Source: JAAYDS01 sp012729155
GTDB taxonomy: Bacteria > Chloroflexota > Anaerolineae > UBA1429
Length of the DNA stretch: 64,000 nucleotides
Direction: 5' to 3'
Assembly (NCBI GenBank): GCA_036774405.1
Contig: DAIPBO010000012.1
Span: 26,790 to 90,789, forward strand
The notes beneath the pieces were generated by a model, which was not told the origin of the DNA, did no database searches, and saw nothing but the letters and a program-made list of their open reading frames with translations. This document shows, piece after piece, positions 26,830-35,103 of this stretch (its first letter is position 1; each line of letters begins with the position of its first letter). The translations under genes and the position numbers were made by a program.

Positions 26830-27741
26830 ATGGCGATGGCACGTGGGGGCAGGCCAATAGCGCGGCGCTACTATCACTGGTTGGCGCTGGTGCTGGGCAT
26901 CCTCGCCACATCGACCGGCTCGATCATCATCCGATTGGCCGACGCGCCGGCCCTGGCGGTGGCCGCCTGGCGGCTCAGCCTGGCGACGTTGCTGCTTTCG
27001 CCACTATCACTGGGCCCGCTGCGGCGCGAGTGGGGCGGGTTGACGGGCCGCGAGCGCTGGCTGCTACTGGCCGCAGGCGGCTGCCTCTCGCTGCATTTTG
27101 CCTTTTGGATTAGCTCACTCGACTATACCAGCGTCTCTAGTTCCGTGATCCTGGTGTCTACCAACCCGCTGTGGGTGGCGTTGATCTTGCGGTTCGTGCT
27201 CAGAGAGCAGATCGCTGGGCGCAGCGTGGTTGCCATCGTGGTGGCGCTGGCCGGCGCTGCCATCATCGGCGCTGGCGACCTGACCCTCTCGCCGCGAGCT
27301 CTGTTGGGCGACCTGCTGGCGCTGCTTGGGGCCGTTGCGGGCTCTGCCTACTTTATGTTGGGGCGCGCGGTGCGCCGCAAGCTCTCGACACTGGCCTACG
27401 TCTGGCCGTGTTATGCCGTCGCAGCGATCTTGCTCATCGGTTACACCCTGGCGGCGGGCCAGCCGCTGTTGGGTTATGGCCTGCCAACCTACGGCATGTT
27501 TGCTCTGCTCGCCATCGGGCCGCAGATACTGGGGCATTCGTCGTACAACTGGGCGCTGGGCTACTTTACGCCGGTGTTGGTGACCATTGCGCTGCTGGGC
27601 GAGCCGATTGGCGCCTCGGTGTTGGCCTTTCTGGTGCTGGGCGAGGCGCCGCCGCTGGGCGTCTGGATCGGTGGCCCGCTGATCCTGGCGGGCATGCTGC
27701 TGGCCGCCTGGCAAGAGGGACGGCGCCAGCTGGCTGGTTGA
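26830..27741 (+). CDS. EamA-family (DMT) transporter
   Basis: A 303-residue drug/metabolite transporter with ten hydrophobic segments in two EamA repeats. Typical stretches include ILATSTGSIIIRLADAP at the start of repeat one, LDYTSVSSSVILVSTNPLWVAL, and the second repeat ending LGEPIGASVLAFLVLGEAPP. The frame begins at a TTG at 26818; the ATG at 26830 with GGGGG upstream is more likely, 26836 also possible. Substrate unknown. The promoter of the following aminotransferase overlaps its stop codon. Confidence 0.9.
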   Translation: MAMARGGRPIARRYYHWLALVLGILATSTGSIIIRLADAPALAVAAWRLSLATLLLSPLSLGPLRREWGGLTGRERWLLLAAGGCLSLHFAFWISSLDYTSVSSSVILVSTNPLWVALILRFVLREQIAGRSVVAIVVALAGAAIIGAGDLTLSPRALLGDLLALLGAVAGSAYFMLGRAVRRKLSTLAYVWPCYAVAAILLIGYTLAAGQPLLGYGLPTYGMFALLAIGPQILGHSSYNWALGYFTPVLVTIALLGEPIGASVLAFLVLGEAPPLGVWIGGPLILAGMLLAAWQEGRRQLAG

Positions 27742-27766
27742 CCTGGGCGTTGACTGGCCCTATAGT
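27738..27766 (+). promoter_or_regulatory. Promoter of the aminotransferase gene
   Basis: TTGACC (27738-27743), 17-base spacer, TATAGT (27761-27766). The -35 box overlaps the stop of the EamA gene. It gives a leader of about 70 bases. Confidence 0.65.
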
Positions 27767-27777
27767 GCGACGAGTAG

Positions 27778-27817
27778 GCGCGAGGGAGCGAGCATCGAGA
27801 CGGTGCAGCCCTCGCGC
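27778..27817 (+). other. Hairpin in the aminotransferase leader
   Basis: Perfect 9-bp stem GCGCGAGGG (27778-27786) with CCCTCGCGC (27809-27817), 22-base loop, starting right at the expected transcript start. Role unknown; it could stabilise the mRNA or be a regulator site. Confidence 0.4.
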
Positions 27818-27841
27818 TCGGCTATACAGGGAGGTTCAGAC

Positions 27842-29062
27842 ATGACCATGAACTGGGAAGCGCTCTACAGCGAGCGTCTGGGCAGCATGACAACGTCAGT
27901 TATCCGCGAGATCCTCAAAGTGGCCCAGTCGCCCGAGGTGATCTCGCTCTCGGGCGGGTGGCCCGAGGCCGATCTCTTTCCCACAGAGCAGCTGCAAGAG
28001 GTGGCCGCCCACGTGATGCGCGAGACGCCTCGTGAGGCGCTGCAATATGGCCTGACCGATGGCTCCATCGGGCTGCGCCAGCTGCTTGCTGAGCAGATGC
28101 AGGCCCAGGGCGTGCCCGCTGGGCCAGAGAATATCCTCATCACGTCGGGCTCGCAGCAGGCGCTTGATCTGCTTGGGCGCATCCTGCTCGACGAGGGAGA
28201 CTGTGTGATCGTCGAGGCGCCCACCTTCCTGGGGGCAGTGCAATCGTTCAAGGCCTATGGGCCCCGTTTTGTGCCACTGCCGCTTGACGGCGATGGCGCC
28301 TGTGTCGAGCTCTTGCCCGAGCTCATCTCCAGGCACAAACCCAAGCTGATGTATCTGCTGCCGACGTTCCACAACCCGGCCGGCGTCTGCCTCAGCCTCG
28401 AACGCCGTCGCCGCGCGGTTGAGATTGCCAGCGAGATGGGCGTGCCTATCGTCGAAGACGACCCCTATGGCCAGCTACGCTACTCGGGCGAACCGTTGCC
28501 TACGCTGGCGGCGCTGGACAGCGCCCGTTGCTCGGCCCATGGGCCCCGTTTGGGCAACACGGTGATCTATCTGAGCACATTTTCCAAGACGCTGACGCCA
28601 GGGTTGCGTGTGGCCTGGGCCGTGGCCCCCGTCGACGTGGTGCAGCAACTGGTGATGGCCAAACAGGGTGCCGATCTGATGACCAGCTCGCTCTCGCAAG
28701 AGATCGCGGCCGAGTTCATACGGCGCGGCTGGCTGCCCGGCCAGGTGGCGCGCATCCGCGATACCTACCGGCTGCGTCGCGATGCCATGTGCGCAGCCAT
28801 CGACGACTTTTTCCCCAGCGAGGCAAGCTACTATCGGCCCGAGGGCGGCCTCTTTCTGTGGGTGACGCTGCCCGAGGGGCTCGACGCCACCGCGCTCTTG
28901 GCCGAGGCAGCAGTACACCAGGTGGCCTATGTGCCCGGTCAGCCCTTTTTCGTCGATGGCCGCGGCACCAACACCCTGCGCATGTCGTTTGCCAGCGTGC
29001 CGCCCGAGACGATCCGCGAAGGGGTGCGCCGTGTGGGCGAGGTGTTCAAGGCCCATCTGTAG
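27842..29062 (+). CDS. PLP-dependent aminotransferase, class I/II (LysN/2-aminoadipate type)
   Basis: A 406-residue fold-type I aminotransferase. Visible family marks: SLSGGWPEADLFP near the N-terminus, the ALQYGLTDG element, ITSGSQQALDLLGRIL, the PTFHNPAGV loop, the EDDPYGQLRYSG region carrying the PLP-ring Asp and Tyr, the Schiff-base Lys in LSTFSKTLTPGLRVAW, and the carboxylate-binding Arg in NTLRMSFAS. This set is closest to 2-aminoadipate/multi-substrate aminotransferases; the exact amino acid cannot be read from sequence. The ATG at 27842 has GGGAGG seven bases upstream. No MocR-type DNA-binding domain is present. Confidence 0.92.
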   Translation: MTMNWEALYSERLGSMTTSVIREILKVAQSPEVISLSGGWPEADLFPTEQLQEVAAHVMRETPREALQYGLTDGSIGLRQLLAEQMQAQGVPAGPENILITSGSQQALDLLGRILLDEGDCVIVEAPTFLGAVQSFKAYGPRFVPLPLDGDGACVELLPELISRHKPKLMYLLPTFHNPAGVCLSLERRRRAVEIASEMGVPIVEDDPYGQLRYSGEPLPTLAALDSARCSAHGPRLGNTVIYLSTFSKTLTPGLRVAWAVAPVDVVQQLVMAKQGADLMTSSLSQEIAAEFIRRGWLPGQVARIRDTYRLRRDAMCAAIDDFFPSEASYYRPEGGLFLWVTLPEGLDATALLAEAAVHQVAYVPGQPFFVDGRGTNTLRMSFASVPPETIREGVRRVGEVFKAHL

Positions 29063-29081
29063 CAGGGGGCGGGGCGCAAGC

Positions 29082-29109
29082 TTGACCACAACGGCGAACG
29101 GCCTAGAAT
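29082..29109 (+). promoter_or_regulatory. Promoter of the FmdB-type gene
   Basis: TTGACC (29082-29087), 16-base spacer, TAGAAT (29104-29109), about 30 bases before the start codon. One of the clearest promoters of the TAGAAT type in the window. Confidence 0.7.
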
Positions 29110-29137
29110 CGTTGCCATAGTCAGAGGGAGAGTTGCT

Positions 29138-29371
29138 ATGCCGCTGTACGAATTCCACTGTCATCATTGCGGCGAGACCTTTACGGTACGCCGTTCATTC
29201 TCGGCCGCTAAGGAACCTGCTCCGTGCCCGAGCTGCGAGAGCGACGACACCACGCGCGCCTTTGCCACGTTTGCCTGTATGGCCAAGGGCAGCGGTGGAG
29301 AGACCTATTCAGTTGGCGGAGGCGGTTGTGCTGGCTGCGCTGGCGGGCACTGCGCGACCTGTGGCCATTAG
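29138..29371 (+). CDS. FmdB-family zinc ribbon protein
   Basis: A 77-residue protein starting MPLYEFHCHHCGETF with the paired CxxC knuckles CHHC and CPSC of the FmdB/CxxC zinc-ribbon family. The C-terminus is Gly/Cys-rich (GGGGCAGCAGGHCATCGH), a feature seen in some family members. The role is unknown; the name comes from a regulatory gene near formamidase genes. It has its own promoter and terminator. AGGGAGAG precedes the ATG. Confidence 0.9.
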   Translation: MPLYEFHCHHCGETFTVRRSFSAAKEPAPCPSCESDDTTRAFATFACMAKGSGGETYSVGGGGCAGCAGGHCATCGH

Positions 29372-29389
29372 CGAGAGCCTCGTTCATCC

Positions 29390-29422
29390 ACGGGCTGCAC
29401 ATTATCAGGTGCGGCCCGTTTT
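29390..29422 (+). terminator. Intrinsic terminator after the FmdB-type gene
   Basis: An 11-bp stem with one G-U pair (29390-29400 with 29409-29419), loop ATTATCAG, followed by TTTT. It ends only about 20 bases before the tgt coding region, so tgt needs read-through or a promoter inside this element. Confidence 0.75.
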
Positions 29423-29443
29423 CGTATGTGCAGGTTGCCCTCT

Positions 29444-30637
29444 ATGACGTCCAAGGCATGGTCAGTACAATTCGATCTACAGCATACGGATGACGCCACC
29501 ATGGCGCGCGTCGGTGTGCTGCACACGCCGCATGGTCAGGTGCCCACACCGGTTTTCTGCCCGGTGGGCACGCAGGCCACCGTCAAGGCCATCACGCCGC
29601 GCGAGTTGCACGACTTGCAGGCTGGGATGATTCTGGGCAACACCTACCACCTCTACCTGCGCCCTGGTGCCGAACTCATCGCGCAGCTCGGCGGCCTGCA
29701 TCGCTTCATGGGGTGGGATGGCCCCATCCTCACCGACAGTGGCGGCTTTCAGGTGTTCAGCCTCGAGGGGTTGCGGCGCATCGGCGACGACGGTGTGATG
29801 TTCCGCTCGCACATCGATGGCTCGACGCACACCTTTACGCCCGAGTTGGTGGTCGACGTGCAGGAAAAGCTCGGCTCTGACATCGCCATGGTGCTCGACG
29901 AGTGCGCCGAACCGCATGACTATGACTATGCAGTGGCGGCCATGGAGCGCACGCATCGCTGGGCCGAGCGCTGTCTCAAGGCCCATCGTCGCCCCGATCA
30001 GTCTCTGTTTGGCATTGTGCAGGGGGGCATCCACGCAGACCTGCGGCGGGCCAGCGCCGAGGCCATTGCCAGCATGGGGTTTGCAGGGCATGCCATTGGT
30101 GGGTTGAGCGTGGGCGAAACCAAGGCCGATATGCTGCGTATTCTGGATGTTGTCACGCCCCTGCTGCCGCCCGAGCGGCCGCGGTATCTGATGGGGGTGG
30201 GCTCGCCCGAAGACCTGGTTGAAGGCGTGGCTCGCGGTGTGGACATCTTTGACTGCGTGTTACCCACGCGGTTGGCGCGAAATGGCGCCGTGTTCACCCC
30301 CGAGGGACGGCTCAACCTGCGCAATACGGCGCATCGAGACGATCCCCGGCCCATCCAAGAGGGCTGCGGCTGCTATACCTGTCAGAACTTTTCGCGGGCC
30401 TATCTGCGGCACCTCATCGTCGCGCAAGAGATGCTCGCTGCGCGGCTCAACACGCTGCACAATCTGCACTTTTTGCTCGACCTGATGCGCCGCATGCGCA
30501 CTGCCATCTTGGAGGGCGCGATGGCATCATTCCGCGAGGCGTTCTGGGAGCGCTATCAGGTGGCCGATGCTGTAGCCCGTGAGCACAACCGTGCTCGCTG
30601 GAACAGCCGAGCACGCCGCAGCAGTGCCGGTAAGTGA
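29444..30637 (+). CDS. tgt: tRNA-guanine transglycosylase (Tgt)
   Basis: Exchanges G34 for preQ1 in tRNAs with GUN anticodons; about 397 residues. The general-base Asp and binding loop are in ILTDSGGFQVFSL, the nucleophile Asp in DIFDCVLPTRLARN (about 270), and zinc ligands are in CGCYTC plus the His of LNTLHNLHFL. GIVQGGIHADLR and GGLSVGE are also typical. An ATG at 29426 lies in the terminator tail of the previous gene; the ATG at 29444 is a guess because no good ribosome-binding site is seen for either. Completes the queuosine pathway begun by queD in this window. Confidence 0.96.
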   Translation: MTSKAWSVQFDLQHTDDATMARVGVLHTPHGQVPTPVFCPVGTQATVKAITPRELHDLQAGMILGNTYHLYLRPGAELIAQLGGLHRFMGWDGPILTDSGGFQVFSLEGLRRIGDDGVMFRSHIDGSTHTFTPELVVDVQEKLGSDIAMVLDECAEPHDYDYAVAAMERTHRWAERCLKAHRRPDQSLFGIVQGGIHADLRRASAEAIASMGFAGHAIGGLSVGETKADMLRILDVVTPLLPPERPRYLMGVGSPEDLVEGVARGVDIFDCVLPTRLARNGAVFTPEGRLNLRNTAHRDDPRPIQEGCGCYTCQNFSRAYLRHLIVAQEMLAARLNTLHNLHFLLDLMRRMRTAILEGAMASFREAFWERYQVADAVAREHNRARWNSRARRSSAGK

Positions 30638-30670
30638 CAAAAACCTGGGCGGTGACGGAGGCGTGTGGAC

Positions 30671-31474
30671 ATGACGGTTTGGGAGGCCATTCTGTGGGGC
30701 ATGCTGCAGGGCGCAACCGAGTTCTTGCCGGTGAGCAGCTCGGGCCACCTGGTGTTGGTGCCGTGGTTGCTGGGCCGCTCGGCGCCAGGGCTGACCTATG
30801 GCGTGATCGTGCATACCGGCACGCTGCTGGCCATGGTGGTCTACTTTTGGCATGACATCTGGGCGTTGCTCGATGGTTTGCTGCAGAGTTGGCGACAGCG
30901 CGAGCTGACGCCTATGGGGCGGCTGGCGCTGATGATCGCGGTCAGTGCTATTCCGGCGGGAGTGGTGGGCTTGCTGTTCGACGACTACCTGGAGGCGGCG
31001 TTTGGCGAGCCAGCGGTGGTGGCGGTGCTGTTGCTGATCACCGGCGCCGTGTTGGCCCTCAGCGAGCATTTGGGGCGCCGTGAGCGCCCGCTGGAAGCGC
31101 TCTCATGGCGCGATGCAGTGACCATTGGCCTGGCGCAGTGCGTGGCTCTTTTGCCCGGCATCTCGCGTTCGGGCAGCACCATCTCGGCAGGGATGCTGCG
31201 GGGGCTCGATCGCGAGGCGGCGGCTCGCTTTGGCTTCTTGATGGCGCTGCCGTTGCTCGTGGGCGCTACGGCCCACGAGTTGCTTGGCATGTCGGGCGGG
31301 GGAGGTCAGGTGGCTGGCGGACTGCTACTGGTCGGGTTCGTAGCGGCAGCCCTGACGGGTTACGCGGCCTTGCGCTTGCTGCTGGGCCTGGTGCGCAGAA
31401 ACGGCCTGTGGCCCTTTGCCATCTATTGCTGGGCGATAGGTCTCTTTGGGCTGGTGATGGTGGCGGTGCGGTGA
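30671..31474 (+). CDS. uppP: Undecaprenyl-diphosphatase UppP (BacA)
   Basis: Membrane phosphatase that recycles the undecaprenyl carrier for cell-wall synthesis; about 267 residues with eight hydrophobic segments. The catalytic motifs are present: GATEFLPVSSSGHLVL near the N-terminus and LPGISRSGSTISAG in the middle. The ATG at 30671 has GGAGG nine bases upstream; a GTG at 30665 is too close. The next gene starts within its stop codon (GTGA). Confidence 0.97.
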   Translation: MTVWEAILWGMLQGATEFLPVSSSGHLVLVPWLLGRSAPGLTYGVIVHTGTLLAMVVYFWHDIWALLDGLLQSWRQRELTPMGRLALMIAVSAIPAGVVGLLFDDYLEAAFGEPAVVAVLLLITGAVLALSEHLGRRERPLEALSWRDAVTIGLAQCVALLPGISRSGSTISAGMLRGLDREAAARFGFLMALPLLVGATAHELLGMSGGGGQVAGGLLLVGFVAAALTGYAALRLLLGLVRRNGLWPFAIYCWAIGLFGLVMVAVR

Positions 31475-32328
31475 TACGCGGCTGGCGGCTGTGGGCCTTG
31501 TTGGTCACTCTCATGCTGGGTGGGTGCCAGGCGCTGGTGACGCCGCTGGGGCATGACGTGGCCGCCGTTGAGCCCACCGCCGGAGACGATGGCGACCTGG
31601 TGAACCTGGTTGCCTGCTGGGAGGCCGAGCCGCTGGCCGAGCTGCTGCGGATGGCCTATGAAGCGCAGTATCCCAGCTCGGCGGTGCTGGTCAACCTGAC
31701 CAATAGTCAGCACGCCATGGAGCTGCTGCAACGTGGCGAGGCGTCGCTGGGGCTGATAGTGACGATGGCCGATCAGGAACCCCAGGTGCCCACAGGCTGG
31801 ATCACTCGGGAGCTGGCTGTGGATGCCGTCGCGCTGGTGACTTCGCCTGATCTGGCAGTGGCCAGTATCTCGCCCGATGATCTGTCTCGGCTCTATGCCG
31901 GGCAGGTGGTCGACTGGGCCGATCTAGGGTTCGGCGAGGGACAGCCTGCCTTTGTCACGCGCGAACGGGGCACGGTGCTGCGGCTGCTGTTCGAGGAGCG
32001 CATCATGGGTGATCGCTCGATCTCGACAGCAGCGGCCGTGGTGCCCCACAACCACGCAATGCTAGAGCTGGTGTCTACGACGCCGAAAGCGCTGGGCTAT
32101 GTGCCCGCAACTCTGGTCGACGATCGTGTGCGGGTGGTGGCACTCGATGGCAAGTTGCCCACGCATAGCGAGATCGAAAGGGGTAGCTATCCGCTGCGCT
32201 CTAGCCTGTGGCTAGTGATGCCCGTCTCTAGCGAAGGGCTGGCCGATGGTGGCGCACTACGCCTCGCCAGCTTCGCCCTTGGCGCCCGTATGCAGCGCGA
32301 GATCAGCGCTCGGTACGTGCGCCCTTAG
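31471..32328 (+). CDS. PstS-like solute-binding lipoprotein
   Basis: A 285-residue lipoprotein starting at GTG, which overlaps the uppP stop by four bases. The signal peptide ends in the lipobox LGGC. The mature part resembles PBP-like phosphate-binding domains: a short N-terminal lobe (SQHAMELLQRGEASLGLIV), VTSPDLAVASISPDDLSRLYAGQVVDWADLG-type hinge region, RERGTVLRLLFEERIMG, and KALGYVPATLV. No pst permease genes are nearby, so it may sense or scavenge rather than transport. The stop codon overlaps that of the convergent MBL-fold gene in TTAG. Ligand not established. Confidence 0.82.
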   Translation: MIRGWRLWALLVTLMLGGCQALVTPLGHDVAAVEPTAGDDGDLVNLVACWEAEPLAELLRMAYEAQYPSSAVLVNLTNSQHAMELLQRGEASLGLIVTMADQEPQVPTGWITRELAVDAVALVTSPDLAVASISPDDLSRLYAGQVVDWADLGFGEGQPAFVTRERGTVLRLLFEERIMGDRSISTAAAVVPHNHAMLELVSTTPKALGYVPATLVDDRVRVVALDGKLPTHSEIERGSYPLRSSLWLVMPVSSEGLADGGALRLASFALGARMQREISARYVRP

Positions 32329-32954
32329 GGCCGCACATAGGGATTGCCGGCGCGTTCGAGCGCGATAGTGGTCTCGGGGCCATGCCCTGGATAGACCACC
32401 GTCTCGGGTGGAAGAGTGTACAGGCGCTCGCGGATGGACTGTGCGAGGATGCGCTGGCTGCCACCGGGCAGGTCGGTGCGACCGATGCTGCCGGCAAAGA
32501 GCGCATCCCCGCAGAACACCACGCGTTCGCTGGCGAGGTAGAATGATAGCCCGCCGGGCGAATGGCCCGGGGTGAGCAGGCAGGCGATCGTCAGTTCGCC
32601 GAGCCCCAGCGTCTCGTTGTCAACGAGTAGACGCCCGGCCTTGACCGGCGAGATACCGCCCTGGGCGAACAGCTTAAAGATGGCGGGCGGCCTGGCCAAC
32701 GGTTCGGCCTCGTGGGCGTGGATGCAGACCTCGGCGCCTGTCGCCTCAACCAAGCCATTGACGGCGCCGATATGGTCGAAATGATAGTGAGTGAGCAGGA
32801 TGTACCGCAGCTCGAGGGCCTGCTCTTTGAGCAGGGCGAGCACGCGCTCGGGCTCAGCGCCCGGATCGATGACGGCCGACGGGCCGCCCCGCCCGTCGGC
32901 CAGCAGGTAGCAGTTGGTCTGCAGCGGGCCGAGGGCCAGAGCCTTGAGTAACAA
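32325..32954 (-). CDS. MBL-fold hydrolase (glyoxalase II-like)
   Basis: A metallo-beta-lactamase-fold hydrolase of about 209 residues. The di-metal site is visible: THYHFDHIG (HxHxDH), the His in LTPGHSPGGLSFYL, the bridging Asp in VFCGDALFAGSIGRTDLP, and the last His in VVYPGHGPETTI. This is the glyoxalase II/YcbL-like group that acts on thioesters. The frame runs on to 33386 over proS; a TTG at 32954 with GGAGG six bases upstream is the most likely start. Divergent from proS. Confidence 0.9.
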   Translation of the reverse strand: MLLKALALGPLQTNCYLLADGRGGPSAVIDPGAEPERVLALLKEQALELRYILLTHYHFDHIGAVNGLVEATGAEVCIHAHEAEPLARPPAIFKLFAQGGISPVKAGRLLVDNETLGLGELTIACLLTPGHSPGGLSFYLASERVVFCGDALFAGSIGRTDLPGGSQRILAQSIRERLYTLPPETVVYPGHGPETTIALERAGNPYVRP

Positions 32955-33050
32955 AACGTGCCTCCCATCGGTGCTGATAGCGTCGATCCTAGTCAGCGCC
33001 GGGGGATGCGTCAACTGCGACCCTGGTCGCGCATATGAAGGAGTCTCGCC

Positions 33051-34790
33051 ATGCGCATGAGTCATCTCTTTGGCCGCACCCTGCGCGATGCCCCCTCGGA
33101 TGCTCAGCTGCCCAGCCACCAACTCTCGGTGCGCGCCGGGCTGGTGCGGCAGCTTGCCCAGGGCATCTACTCGTTTCTGCCTTTGGGGTGGCGCGCCATT
33201 CGCAAGATCGAGGGGATCATCCGGCAGGAGATGGACGCTGTCGGTGGCCAAGAGTTGCTGATGCCACTGGTGCACCCGGCCGAGCTGTGGCAGCGTACCG
33301 GCCGTTACGACGCCCCTGCGCCAGGCCGCAACCTGCTGCGATTTAACGACCGCTGGGACCACCCCATGGTGCTGGCGATGACTCACGAAGAGGTGGCCGC
33401 CGATCTGGCGCGCACCGAGATCAGCTCATACCGGCAGTTGCCGTTGATGACCTACCACTTTCAGGTCAAGTTCCGCGACGAGCCCCGGGCGCGAGGCGGA
33501 TTGGTGCGCGTGCGCGAGTTCATTATGAAGGATGCCTACACCTATAGCGCCAGCGACGAGCAGCTCGACGAGCAGTACCAGGCTATCTATGCGGCCTATC
33601 TGCGCATCTTTCAGCGTTGTGGGCTTGACGTCTTGCCCGTGCGGGCTGCTACGGGCGCTATGGGCGGTTCGGCATCGCACGAGTTTATGGTGCCCAATGA
33701 GCTGGGCGAGGACACACTGCTGCTCTGCCCTGCGTGTGGTTATGCGGCCAACGCCGAGACGGCCACCTTCACCAAGGGGCAGGCGGCAGAGGAGCCGTTG
33801 GCGGCTATGGAACAGGTGGCCACGCCCGGCGCCACCACCATCGAGGCGGTGGCACGCTACCTGGGCGTGCCGGTGAACAAGACCGCCAAGGCGGTGTTCT
33901 TGGCCACGCCCGCCGGCCGGGTGGTCTTTTGCGTTATCCGCGGTGATCTCGAGGTGAGCGAGGCCAAAGTGTCGGCGCTGCTGGGCGGCGAGGAGCTGGG
34001 TGCAGCCACACCGGAGCAACTGCAGCGTGCCGGGCTGGTGGCGGGCTATGCCTCGCCGGTGGGCGTCAAAGAGGGCGCCGCGGGCGAGGCGGTACTGGTG
34101 ATCGGCGACGACTCGCTGCTGCATGCGCCCAACCTGGTGGCCGGCGCCAACAGGCCAGGCTATCACCTCGTCAACGTCAACTATCCCCGCGATTACGCCG
34201 TGGATCAGATGTCTGACATTGCCCTGGCCCGTGAGGGCGATCCGTGCCCCGTCTGCCAGCAGCCGCTGCAACTGACGCGCGGCATCGAGGTGGGGCATGT
34301 GTTCAAGCTGGGCACCCGCTACAGCGATGCCCTGGGCGCCACCTATCTGGATGCCGATGGCCGGCCGCATCCGGTGATCATGGGCAGCTATGGCATCGGG
34401 CTGGGGCGGCTGCTGGCGTGTATCATCGAGCAGCATCACGACGAGCATGGCATCGTCTGGCCTACAAGCGTTGCGCCCTATCAGGTGTACATCGCTTCGC
34501 TGGCGCGGCCGGGGTCTGAGGTCGAGCAGGCGGCCGATGCCCTGTATGAGCGGCTGTGCGCCGCCGGGTTCGAGGTGCTCTATGACGATCGCAACGAGCG
34601 CGCTGGGGTCAAGTTCAACGATGCGGACCTGCTTGGCATACCCGTACGCCTGACGGTGAGCGACCGCACAGCGCCGCAGCATACAGTCGAGTGCAAGCTG
34701 CGTTGGGAGTCAGAGCGGCACCTCGTACCCCTCGATGAGGTCGAGTCGGTCATCGGCGCCGCAATGAACCTGCAGCAGCCCCAGGCTTGA
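33051..34790 (+). CDS. proS: Prolyl-tRNA synthetase, bacterial type
   Basis: Charges tRNA-Pro; 579 residues. Class II motif 1 (LPLGWRAIRKIEGIIRQEMDAVG), motif 2 (FRDEPRARGGLVRVREFIMKDAYTYS) and motif 3 (GSYGIGLGRLLACIIEQHHDEHG) are present. Between motifs 2 and 3 lies the YbaK-like editing domain (about 240-390; PVNKTAKAVFLATPAG, VIRGDLEVSEAK), which removes mis-charged alanine. The C-terminal anticodon-binding domain follows. GAAGGAG precedes the ATG. The valS T-box begins right after the stop. Confidence 0.98.
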   Translation: MRMSHLFGRTLRDAPSDAQLPSHQLSVRAGLVRQLAQGIYSFLPLGWRAIRKIEGIIRQEMDAVGGQELLMPLVHPAELWQRTGRYDAPAPGRNLLRFNDRWDHPMVLAMTHEEVAADLARTEISSYRQLPLMTYHFQVKFRDEPRARGGLVRVREFIMKDAYTYSASDEQLDEQYQAIYAAYLRIFQRCGLDVLPVRAATGAMGGSASHEFMVPNELGEDTLLLCPACGYAANAETATFTKGQAAEEPLAAMEQVATPGATTIEAVARYLGVPVNKTAKAVFLATPAGRVVFCVIRGDLEVSEAKVSALLGGEELGAATPEQLQRAGLVAGYASPVGVKEGAAGEAVLVIGDDSLLHAPNLVAGANRPGYHLVNVNYPRDYAVDQMSDIALAREGDPCPVCQQPLQLTRGIEVGHVFKLGTRYSDALGATYLDADGRPHPVIMGSYGIGLGRLLACIIEQHHDEHGIVWPTSVAPYQVYIASLARPGSEVEQAADALYERLCAAGFEVLYDDRNERAGVKFNDADLLGIPVRLTVSDRTAPQHTVECKLRWESERHLVPLDEVESVIGAAMNLQQPQA

Positions 34791-34815
34791 CGTGCGCAGC
34801 CCATGCTGCTATGAT
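34787..34815 (+). promoter_or_regulatory. Promoter of T-box-valS
   Basis: TTGACG (34787-34792), 17-base spacer, TATGAT (34810-34815). The -35 overlaps the proS stop codon. Transcription would start about 34822, at the beginning of the T-box leader. Confidence 0.7.
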
Positions 34816-34821
34816 CTGGGC

Positions 34822-35075
34822 ATCGGCGATGATCGGAAGGAGTAGCCGTTCGCGCGTCGCAAGAGATGAGGGGTCAGCGGCTGAGAGCCCCTCTCGGCGC
34901 CAGGCGGTGAAGGTCGTCCGTGAGCCAGATGGCTGAAGGCGAGTAAGCCACCTCGGGTGCGCCCGTTATAGCGATCGAGCGTGGTCGGCCAAGGCCGGCC
35001 AAAGAGGAGTGGTACCGCGGAAGGCGCAAGATGGCGCCCTTTCGTCTCCAGCAGACGAGAGGGCGCTTTGTCGTT
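34822..35075 (+). promoter_or_regulatory. T-box riboswitch controlling valS
   Basis: A long structured leader that reads the charging state of tRNA-Val. The T-box core AGTGGTACCGCGG is at 35008-35020, where UGGUACC pairs with the tRNA acceptor end. A GTC-GTC pair at 34913-34918, after GTGAAG and before GTGAG on the 3' side of stem I, offers a Val codon as specifier. The terminator is a 14-bp stem with one G-U pair (35034-35047 with 35053-35066), then TTTGTCGTTGTT. The T-box strand overlaps the sequence that would form the antiterminator just before it. Uncharged tRNA-Val should allow read-through into valS. Confidence 0.88.
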
Positions 35076-35103
35076 GTTGAGGATCGATCTGGGGAGGAAA
35101 CAG

